Below, piece after piece: positions 24,410-34,500 of a stretch of DNA of 64,000 nucleotides (position 1 is the first letter of the stretch; each line of letters begins with the position of its first letter). The translations under genes and the position numbers were made by a program. The notes under the pieces were generated by a model, which did not search any database, had not been told where the DNA came from, and saw only the letters and a list, made by a program, of their open reading frames with translations. Source of the DNA: Forficula auricularia (taxonomy: Eukaryota; Arthropoda; Insecta; Dermaptera; Forficulidae); NCBI GenBank assembly GCA_024734495.1, contig JALMQS010000893.1, forward strand, positions 75,210 through 139,209, written 5' to 3'.

Positions 24410-24695
24410 AGAGGCGAATGTGGGTCAGTGGATAGAGTGTTGGGTCGCTGACTCGAATATTGCTGGTTTGAGACCGAGTCTCGGCAGATAGGTATTTGCA
24501 GTCGCCTCCTCTGGGAAAGTAATGGCAACCTACCAAGAATATAATTGTCAAGTAACCTCTCCAAATTAGCCGTTCGGAACCGGCGTTAAAAAGTAGGTCC
24601 CGTATATCTGTGTAAAACAACTAAACACACTCAGCACAAATATATGTGGAGAGGCGCCGACACCCGTTTCGGGTATGGCAGTCTAAGAAGAAGAG
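24410..24695 (+). mobile_element. tRNA-derived SINE with 11-bp TSD
   Basis: Box A-like TGGGTCAGTGG at 24421-24431 and box B-like GGTTTGAGACC at 24465-24475 mark a tRNA-derived head. The body ends in AAGAAGAAGAG. Flanks AAATACATATA at 24399-24409 and 24696-24706 are identical, showing target-primed insertion. The A/G tail resembles that of the RTE-like LINEs here, a candidate partner. Confidence 0.85.
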
Positions 24696-24706
24696 AAATA
24701 CATATA

Positions 24707-26270
24707 TTTATATTTTATATATTTCGATACCTTTCTTTTGAAGAAACCATGAGGATATTGTACTCCATCAACTGATATAGGTATTATAAATATGAAAGAC
24801 ATCTATGTATAACTGAAACTGACATTAACTCATTTTTTTCAAAATTGGACTTACCCTAGTTTCAAAATAAGCTGATCAAATATATCTAAAAATCAATTTA
24901 AAAAATGAGCGTCGCTTTTATTACTTTTGTAGCTTATTGTCAAAATATAACTTACGTATATATCATTGGAAAGGTAATTTTTTCTGATTTTTTTTCTAAT
25001 CAATTTCTTTTTTTTTTCAAAAATTGAAAATTGAAAAAATCACAAGAGAAAAAATTAAACCTAATTGATATATCGTTAAAAAGCTTATTCTTTTCTAAGT
25101 TAATTTTCTTTTGATCAATTTTCTTCAATTTTAATAAATAAACAACTATAGCTCAAAAAGACTTGTAATTTTTATTTTTTTGGACTTTTTTTATTCAAAA
25201 TTGAAAAAAATCACAAGAGAAAAATTATAATTGATATATCGTTAGAAAGCTAATTCTTTTTTTGACTTAATAATGAATGTATTGTTTTCAATGGAGTTGA
25301 ATGAAACCAATTCTATAGAGGTTTTTCACTTTAAATTGAACATTTTACAAATCAAATTGAAGTGAAAAACCTGTAGTAAAGATCCTATAGTGTAAAGCGC
25401 TTATATTCGCGGCCATATGCCTGGTGAGAAGGTCCAAAGTTCATTCTATTCAAATCTATGAAAAAACCAATGTTAAAAATCCAGTAGTGAATTTTGAATA
25501 TTTTCAGCAATGGAACTTACTAATATATATTTTTTAATATTACCTAAACAACTTTCATTGTGAAGTTTTAATGTCAATAAAATTGAAATCTACAGTCTTT
25601 TTTGAGCTATAAAAATTGGAGAAAATTAACTTAAAAAAATTACATTTCAAACGATATATCAATTATTTTTTTCCTCTTGTAATTTTTTGATTTTTATATT
25701 AAATTTTTGGCTTTAAATTTATAAATATGTTTCTAAGATTTAATGAGTTCCTAAAAAGACCTAATGATTTGAGTGAGCGAACGATTCTGATTTGCTTTGT
25801 ACATATCTCTAATTTTAGAAAAGTTGCAATTTTGAATTTAATATACAACTAATAATTTTCCTCCTTTTCGAAAACTAATGGCAAGTTTGGATGCTTTCAA
25901 CATGCCAATGCTGTAATAATAAAAATGTTTTCATTTTCATATTCCCTTGCCCAGATTGTGTAATCGTTAATGCAACTTATTAGTCAATGAACAATGACAA
26001 AAATAGATTTAAGATTTCTTAAATATAATTTCTAACAGTAATTAAAACTTTGTCATAGAGCTTTTGTTATTCGTCAATGGAAACGTTTATTAACAAACCA
26101 TTTCCTAACATTTCTATTAATGTTTCAGTCTCGAATGGATTTCGAAAAATTTACACAAAAACAATGAAAAAATACATACTTATGTAGCTCAAAAAGATGT
26201 TCACTTCTTCCTCATGAATTATTTGAAAATATTAATAAATAATCAGTACTTACTTATTATGAAATTCTTA
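24707..26270. other. AT-rich stretch with repeats, no gene
   Basis: TCACAAGAGAAAAA-TTGATATATCGTTA blocks occur twice directly (about 25030 and 25210) and once inverted (about 25650), suggesting a degraded TIR element. No coding signal. Confidence 0.5.
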
Positions 26271-26274
26271 TATA

Positions 26275-26750
26275 CCTATAGAATCGGTTTCTCGAAAACG
26301 GCTCTAACGATTTCAATGAAAATCACTGGTTATGGGTTTTTGGGTCGGCATTCTGATCTGTCAGAAGGATAAGGAAAACCGCAAATTCCGAATAAAAGTT
26401 TATTTTTATTAGAACATCCTTTTCATCCTCTTAAAAAATTGTCGATTCGGAGGATCGTTCCTCCTTCTTCAGGGTTTAAAAAGTCAATGAAGGAACCTTG
26501 TATATTAATATTATTTTTAATTGCAATTAAGTTCAAAACATTGTGAGCAACGAATCTTTGATTATGGCCAGAGCGTGACAAAACGTTGGCAAAAAAATAA
26601 TTTCAAATTTATTTAATTCTGCAAATAAAAATCGACCTTTTTAACTTAATTTAAAATTAAAAATAATATTAATATATGGCTTTTAACTAAAACAAAAAAA
26701 TTACCGATCAACGGTCAATCCGCCAGGTACTAAATAATTTTGTTAAGGGA
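26275..26750 (+). mobile_element. Helitron-like family copy, internally deleted
   Basis: Starts with CGGTTTCTCGAAAACGGCTC and ends with TTACCGATCAACGGTCAAT then CCAGGTACTAA. That is the 3' hairpin plus CTAA expected of a Helitron. An antisense hammerhead-like site lies at 26441-26477. Confidence 0.7.
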
Positions 26751-26837
26751 GAATGGTGTGGGTTCTTATTGAAACATTTTAAATAAAGTAAAGAAAATAT
26801 TGATTTTTTTTTAACTTTTTCAAAATTTAAAATAAAA

Positions 26838-27197
26838 ATTGAGTGGATATTGCTGAGGCAGTCCAAAAAAGAAGATAATTTATACTATCTTTTTATTCAT
26901 AAACCGACGTTTTGGAGGCTATTCATTTCTTCTTCAGGGTCTGTAATCAATTAAAATGGAATTTGGCCATCATTACAAACAAGATCATAAGAAATTTATT
27001 TTTATATATTTTTTTTATTTTTTATTTTTTTATACATTTTTTGTGATGATCTTGTTTGTAATGATGGGCAAATTCCATTTTAATTGATTACAGACCCTGA
27101 AGAAGGAGGTAATAGCCTCCGAAACGTCGGTTTATGAATAAAAAGATAGTACAAATTATTTTCTTTTTTGGACTGCCTCATCAATATCCACTCAATT
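26838..27197. mobile_element. Palindromic element with hammerhead motif in each arm
   Basis: About 150-bp arms from TGAGTGGATATTG inward. The left arm carries a minus-strand motif (26899-26943, GAAA mutated to AAAA) and the right arm an intact plus-strand motif (27092-27134). The centre is AT-rich with TACAAACAAGATCAT on both sides. Confidence 0.8.
27092..27134 (+). ncRNA. Hammerhead-ribozyme-like motif (family 2), best copy
   Basis: CTGAAGA at 27097-27103, one extra A, stem II GGAGG/CCTCC, GAAA at 27121-27124, self-complementary ACGT as stem III, GTC at 27126-27128. GACC at 27093-27096 pairs with GGTT at 27129-27132. All core bases match the hammerhead consensus except for the extra base before stem II. 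Confidence 0.6.
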
Positions 27198-27235
27198 TCA
27201 CTTATCAGTCCGTCTCCAAAAATTACTTCAATCTT

Positions 27236-27402
27236 ATTAAAATATAAAATACTAGGTAGGTTCACATAAATAAAAAATCAGATGCTTGTTTAGCTCGACT
27301 CTATATATATTTCGGGGTATAAGCCCATCTTCAGGAGTTCACAAAGGACACTGCATTTGATCTTTGATTTATATGAAACTTACCTAGTATTTTATATTTT
27401 AA
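27236..27402. mobile_element. Foldback element with hammerhead-like core
   Basis: Arms ATATAAAATACTAGGTAGGT...AAATCAGATG (27236-27284) and the inverse (27354-27402). The loop has a well-formed minus-strand hammerhead-like motif. Confidence 0.8.
27297..27339 (-). ncRNA. Hammerhead-ribozyme-like motif (family 1), best copy
   Basis: CTGAAGA at 27334-27328, extra T, GGG/CCC stem II, GAAA at 27313-27310, AUAUAUAU palindrome, cleavage triplet AUA. ACTC before the core pairs with GAGT after the site (4-bp stem I). Confidence 0.6.
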
Positions 27403-28600
27403 TTATTTTAATATTTTAATGTGAATAGTGATTTTTATATTTAAAATTTTTCAAAAGTTTAAAAAAAAATTTCAAAATTTTCTTTACTTCACTAAATAAT
27501 TAGGTACCTATATGTAAAAGATGCTATAGTTCTAAATCCGAAAATGCAGGTCAGGAATTAATAAATAAATGGAACAAAACAGTAAATTGTCAAAAGTGAA
27601 TTCTGTAATTAAAATTTATTCCTTGAGAAGTGTGTGGGTGTGGGGGGGGGGGGGGGGGCTTTTTAGAAATGTGATGTATTATAAGGCATTTTGAACATGA
27701 AATATACATTTTTTTATGTAAATAATTATAAAAAAAAATCATTTTCTATTTTCCATTAATACTGTTAAAAAAGAAACAAAATGCTATGACATGTTTTTTT
27801 TCTTTTAATTGAACATATGTTACTATTTTAGAGATAAACGCACGATGTAAGTACTATGTACATACAAATTAAATATCTGTCCTGTGACAGGAGTATTAAA
27901 CAATTTGTAATACTTAATTAAAATGGGAGATACTTTACTATCTTATATAATTCTGTATTTTATTAGCTTTCTCGTCAATTCACTAGCGGAATGTGTCAAG
28001 GAACTTAACAAACATGTAACTTATTTGTTTGGAATCAAATTTAAAGATTATATCTACCGGAGGCACAAGTTGAAAGTTATTTATAGATTATACTCTATGT
28101 ACCAATTTCCGAATATCCAAAGGTCCATTAAAAGTTAAATCAAGAATGTTGCATGATTATAAGTTATTCATGATTCAAGAAAACTTAATAATTAAAAATA
28201 AGCTGACCAAGAACGATTTGGACCCCATTCGAGGGTTCTCTTCCTTATATCTTCAAAAAATATTTAAGATATCAAATTTTTTCTTATTTGTTAGTGATTG
28301 AATGAGAGAGTTTGTGGAATTTTTTCACAATTTTAAATAAAAAATAAATTAAATTAAATTAAATCTGAACGCCAACAGCTTTAAAAATCCTCTAAAAATG
28401 GCCACTTAAAATGAATTTAATTAGAATTAGTTTTACTAGTATATTTTTATAAATAAATACAAATCTTTTCTAAAAAACAAACTTCAAACGTTCATTTAAA
28501 ATCCAAATTTTTCTCTTCATTAATAGAATTTTAAGAAACAGTTGCAAATTTAGTGCTCGTGTATTAATAGATTCCATTAAAGTTCATTGCATAATATACT
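27403..28600. other. AT-rich stretch with poly-G run
   Basis: A G-run of about 16 bases lies near 27642. A 71-aa open frame at 27923-28138 has no recognised motif; I do not call it a gene. Confidence 0.5.
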
Positions 28601-28609
28601 AGTGCCTGG

Positions 28610-29225
28610 AATACCGAGCGTTGCTAGGTAATTTTTTGCTTCAGTTAAAAGCGACATATTAATATTATTTTTAATTTTAAAGATCTTTTTATTTGCAGCC
28701 AGAATTTTTTAAGAGGATTCTAATAAATGATTTACTTTGGAATTTTTGGTTTTCGTTATCCTTGGGCTGCCTTTGCATTAATTAATTCAGTATTGAGTTC
28801 TTTTTCTACCATTATAATGGGTTAGAATTGGTAGTGTTTCACCATTTCGCCATCAATAGAATTAACTAAATTTCCAAATTTTAATATATAATATTATTTG
28901 CATTAAACTATTACTGGGTTTTAAATTTAATATTCCAATTAATTAATAAAACTAAATTGAAATAAAATTAATTATTTATTTTTATTGACACACCCACCCG
29001 TGAATAATTACTTTAATTAAGAAACAAAATTTCTTCTTTTTCTATAAATAAAGAAGAAGAAAAAATCTATCAAATCAATGTTACCCGAAGATGAGACCAT
29101 GACAGTTTGAGTTACCGAGCTAAAAAATCTCTAATCTGTGATTTCCTTCGAAAACGTTGATCTGTTTTCAAGAAACCGATACTATATAGGTATATACAAT
29201 TGCTCATTTAGTATAATAGATATAA
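28610..29225 (-). mobile_element. Helitron-like family copy, both ends present
   Basis: Read on the minus strand it starts near ACAATTGTATATACC / CGGTTTCTTG and ends in the hairpin CTAGCAACGCTCGG, then CCAGGCACTAG followed by T. The CTAG end after a terminal hairpin is a Helitron signature. An internal deletion removed the hammerhead region. Confidence 0.75.
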
Positions 29226-29499
29226 TAATAATTATAAATACAAACATTAAATTACTTACCTTTTACTTAATATTTTAATTACTTCTTGAGTCTTCTTCTC
29301 TTGAAGTATTTATTTAAGTAATTAAAAAAAAATACTGATTTTTTAAGAGGAATATTTTATTTTTATTTTTTTAATCAACAATTTTATTACATAGGAAAAT
29401 TTTATATTTATAAAATTATGACATATTTTTTTATTTTTATTTATTTTTTTAAAATATTTTTTGTAATATTAATAATGATATTTATTTATTTATTTATAG

Positions 29500-29870
29500 A
29501 TGGCCTCGTCGAGCCTTTGCTGTTCAAGTGGGTATAAGTCCCGTTAAGTGGCTTTCGATTATGACCCTGGAACCCCCCCAAGGGCGCTTATTTTTTGGTT
29601 GATTCAGGATTCAGGTGGCTGCCCTGGAAGGAGGGACTGGACACTTGGCACTGGCACTGGCACTGGCGAGTCTCTCGGGAAAGCCGAGAGGTCTCCTTGT
29701 CTCGCCAACTGGGTCGCTTTTTACTTACGAACCTGATCTCCTCCTGAGGGCCACACCTTGGTGTTATCTAATTATGAGTGGAGTCAGTCAGCCGCCATTT
29801 CACTTATTCCAATACAAGGAAGCTGGAAAATCACACGAACGTACAGGGAAGCCTTGAAAGGTTTTTATTA
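29500..29870. other. GC-richer unique block
   Basis: Less AT-rich than its flanks, with short overlapping plus-strand frames (29548-29736, 29615-29857) that include a (GGCACT)n run. No domain recognised. It could be a gene or TE remnant. Confidence 0.35.
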
Positions 29871-30508
29871 GAAGCTCGTTTTTATTTTCAAACTTGTTTC
29901 AAAAAATAAAAAAAAACATTTTTACATATTTAACTTAACGCCTACACCCTTTCGGTAGGTCTCTTTTATAGTACATAGGTGTTTGACAATACAATACAAA
30001 TGACCAAGGTTACGAGATTTCACAAGTTTGCTCATAAGTTCTTTATTGATGCAGAATATATCATTATATCTCATAAAGCTTCCGAAGCCTAACGGATTAG
30101 GCCGTTAACAGAGCTCTCGAAATTAATACAGGGTCGATACAATGCATTTGGAATCTCTTAATTGAAGCAATTTTCAATTATACAAATATTTTAATTTATT
30201 TTCATTTCACATATTTATCAAATCAAAATAAGATTGACTATTATCTTTATCAAGTTTTATATTATTTATCTATGATTGATTCCAAATATATACATATAAA
30301 GGAAAAAAGTACAATAAATACACATATACAGTCTTAATAATATTTACATTTTCCTAATAATTTCATTTAAACTAAACTATTCAAAGCTAAAAAACAATTT
30401 GATAATATAAAATTTATAATATTAGTTTTTCAATACTAAGTTGTCAAATGATAGAGCTGTATTCTTTTTTTGACTGGGAAGCTCTATGACGTCATTTCTA
30501 CAACGTCT
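29871..30508. other. AT-rich region downstream of the CDA gene
   Basis: No gene or repeat recognised; includes GTCTCTTTTATAGTA near 29960. Confidence 0.5.
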
Positions 30509-30514
30509 TTTATT
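30509..30514 (-). terminator. Candidate poly(A) signal of the CDA gene
   Basis: AATAAA on the minus strand about 200 bases after the stop codon, giving a short 3' UTR. Position fits; the cleavage site is not shown. Confidence 0.5.
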
Positions 30515-30712
30515 GACCAGAAAGTAAGAAGCCAACCCGTGTAATCTGGTAACCTTGACAAATGACTCGAAAAATCACAATGAATCAATTAAATAATAAC
30601 GAGGGGCCGCATCGATGGCTCCGAAGTGAGTGGCAAGGCGAAGCTCTTGAATGATTGGGAAGGAAGGAAGGATTCGGGATGAGGAAAGGAAGGACTGGAT
30701 GAGATCAATGAC

Positions 30713-31541
30713 TTAGAAGAACCCGTCTCCGGTGGGGTCATTGACCCACGGGTAATTGTTAGGGCATCGTACACACGTTTGCAGATTGACCGTCTCGCCT
30801 GGAATCTCTTTACTGGTCAGTTTGCAGCTATGTGGTACCCAACAGGCGGGTTTGCCTTCCACTGAGCATTTCTCTGCCCAGGGCTCGAAGTTTTTCACTT
30901 CGCTTATTGTGCGTGGATTCTGGATCCATTGGATGACCTGGGTCATTGTGACGAAATATACGTCGTTGTGATTGGCGAGGATTTCATCAATCCAGTAGAG
31001 GAAGGCGTCAAGATACTCAGGGTTGTTCTTAAGCCAGGCGGCGTGGAAGTATAAGCCCAACGGTGCTCGATTTTTGTTATAATGCCGGTCGAAGTTATGA
31101 TTGAGGAAGTTGTAGAATTGATCGCCGGAAAGGATATTGGAGCAGGAGTCAACCATAGCGCATCCGGCCAGGTATTCGTCGAATTGGGGATCTTCGCGAC
31201 GGTCGAGCTCGTTCATCACCATCTCCCAGACGGCGTGGCTTCGGGTTGGACAATGTTGCAGGTTACCGTGACATCTGTGGGGCATCCGGAAGTACATGGT
31301 GTACGGCCAGAGTGGCGGGTTCGAGAGGGGAGCTGTGATGGTCGAGTCGTACAGGAAAGCCTGTTCCTCCATCATTGTGAACTGGTTGTTTCCACCCACT
31401 CGTAAATATGGAGCTCGGACACCCACCACACTGTTGTCTGTTAGATTAGCGAATTTTTCAACAATGATTCTAGTTCCAGCCATTTCTTTAGCCCAATCGT
31501 CAACGGTGGCGTTGCTCCAGAATTGCTCATCATCATTATGG
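30713..31541 (-). CDS. CDA1: CDA1 exon 5, rest of deacetylase domain and stop
   Basis: 829 bases encoding HNDDEQFWSNATVDDW through RAPYLRVGGNNQF, GLYFHAAWLKN, VYFVTMTQVIQWIQNPR and the conserved Cys-rich tail to TAA at 30715-30713. The predicted start (C of the Thr codon) follows TTTTTTTAC, not AG. Plus-strand frames over this exon are shadows. Confidence 0.9.
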
Positions 31542-34500
31542 GTAAAAAAAGTTTATATAAATTACAAAACATTACTTTTAATAGTTTGGAGCAATTGTTA
31601 GACATGATATATGATAGACGAAAAACTTAGTTTTCCTTTAAAGCCTGCTCAATACTATTCTAAATTTATGACTAAAATTACTACGAAATTCAGCCCAAGA
31701 AAAATTTTAATACTAAAATTGGGTCATTTAAAGAGCATCGTCAATTTTCATTAATTTACGCGTTGATATTGTCCTAGGTGTATCAAAAAGTTATATCTGC
31801 TGAACAAGAAGATTCGAAACTAATGAAGAATAAATAGTCTTAAAGCAAAATCAATCTATTCATTTTATTATGCCCACATCTGTTCCTTGAGAACTCCAAA
31901 TAAATATATATAGGTATATATATAGTATTAAAATAAACTTACGTAATTGAATGGACAGCGATCTCGTGACCTTTACGGTGTGTCTCTTGAACGGCTGAAT
32001 AGTTGGTGTATTTATGCGAGACGAAGAAAGTAGCTTTGATATCGCAACCGTTGGGGTTTTTTCGTTTACCGTTGAACATTTCTTTGTATAATTCAATGTT
32101 GTTGTTATTAATAGCGTCATCGAAAGTAATAGTAATCATTTGAGGGACATCTTTGGCTGGTAGATCGCCGGGGATCGTTGTGCCATCTTCAGAGCAGAAA
32201 CAATCGGGAAGGACACAAACAGCCGGATCACAGGGTGGGGCGCGATTCGGGTCATTGTCATTATCGCAAAGAAGAAAAATAAAATACCTCAATATTACTT
32301 TCCTATGTAGGTACCTAATTCCTATTGATATCAAACTAAAAAACATTCCAACTAATTAGTGACTTCTAAACTGGAAACCTTACAAACAAACGAGACTTTT
32401 ATAAAACAATTGCGACACTTAAGAATGTTCTGGCGGTACAGTCCGAGAAAAAAGTTAAACTAAAAGTTTCTATTTTAATAGTATTTTTTTTTTATTATAC
32501 TCATGTTTATGCAGTTTATTCAATAATTATTAAAAGCATGTAATTAACCTTCGGAAATGTATTTCCTGATTCCAATTTTAAGAAATAAAATTTTAGATTT
32601 TCAATATACGTTATTACTTACATAATTAAATATTGAAAATATTTATATGAAAATTATCTACTACGTAAATATTCACCGTTTTTTTTTTTTGAAAATAAAC
32701 AAGTAAATTTTCTAATATTTAAAGTTTTTATTTTTATTCAAGGTAAAGTCATCTCCAAGACAATCTATCATTGCCTATTTTCATTTGTTTATAGTTGTTT
32801 CATATACCTACATTTTTTAAAGCAACTATTTTGTCAAATTTTTTAAAATACAATTCATAAACAGATAAATTTTCTCGAAACGTTGGCTGGTTTTAAATAA
32901 ACTTTTCAAGATTGTTTTTTTATAAAATATTTATATTTATTTATATAAAAAGACTACTATATATTAATGATTATATAAACATAATTTATATAATTGGTGG
33001 GCTTGTTAATTATTCCAAAACTGGGCGCGAGAACGAACGTAATATGTCACGTATGCGAACGAACTCAGCACGAAACATCGAGGTTTCGTAGTCAGGCTAT
33101 CAACAGGTTTTCAGATTACATATTATTTAATTCCTTCGCCTCCAATTACCTAATATATTCAAAGATAAAAAAAAAACTTGTATGAATTGATTTGGAATCT
33201 TCTCCATATCTGGCTGGTCGCTGCTAGTGAGACTAAGAAAAAAAATCTGGCGACTCTTCTAATTGATTTAACTTCTTATTACATGTTTGACAGGGAATTA
33301 CTTAATCTTCCATCCTCTAAAGTATTTCTTAATAATAGTGGCTTACCGCAAGTGTTTTCGTCAGATCCGTCCGTGCAGTCTTTTTCGCCATTACAGAATA
33401 ATCCTCGTTCGATGCAAGCGCCGTCGCCGCAGGCTAAGAACCCGTCCTTGAGGAACCAATCACACAGATATACAGTTACAAACACATTTATAAACATACT
33501 TCGTACTTAAATGGAATATTTATGAAAATTTTATTTATGTCTATCAATTCATACATTCTTTAGGAATATTGCTGCTGTTTTAGAATTCTTTACCAGGGAT
33601 AAAGAAAATTTTATTCATGGAAATTACGGAGACCTATTCTTCCACTCTATTATTCTTTTTTGAGTCTCACACAAAAATTAATTAGTATTTCATGTTTTAA
33701 AAACCCTTTCCCTATTTTAACTGTATAAAATTTTTTTATGTTGCTCAAGAATTTCAAAAATTTAAGAAAATCAATTTTAAAATTTTCTATACGGAAATTG
33801 TTTTTATAAAAAAAAATTACTGCTTGAAAATTTCAGAGGTCGCTCAAAAATTTCGAAGAATTTTTAGTGATTCAGGTTTGACGTGCGAAATTTAAATATT
33901 AATCTTTAATTAATCTTTTTTTTTTGAAATTAGTTGGAATGTTTGTCAAAAAATCACCTCAGATTAAAATTAGCCAATGTTTATTAAAGAAGAAAGAATT
34001 TGTTCTAAAAATTAAATTCTTTCTCTTTTAATTTAATTTAATATTAAGGCTTGATTTTTTTTTACTATCAATTTAAAACATAATGATAATCATTGGTGGA
34101 GCAACCAACGAGATATATATTTTTTATATATGAAGGGTCAATTAAATCAAAATTAAATAACTTAAGAAAACAACTCTCTAATAGGGTGGCCAATTTTGAC
34201 CGACTATTTTTCTTTTTTAAGCCTCGCATGAAAATTTGTTAGTATTTCTTTAAAAAGTCATTCCAATTTTAGTTTGATAAAAAAATTTTAGAAGTCTCTC
34301 AAAATTTTTTTCTTTTTCAAAAATGAATATCAAATTTAGATATTTATCATTTTAAATTATTAATTCACCGAAACTTCAAGTCTTGAAAAAGTTTCGCTTT
34401 TTCCTCCAATTTACATCTTCACTTCACACCTTTAAACTTGAGAATTTTTAGATTTTTTAAATTTGAAGGCATTATGTCAAATTTAATTTGTCTGCCATAT

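Noticed and set aside
31082..31405. 107-aa plus-strand frame
   Set aside because: Antisense shadow of CDA1 exon 5.
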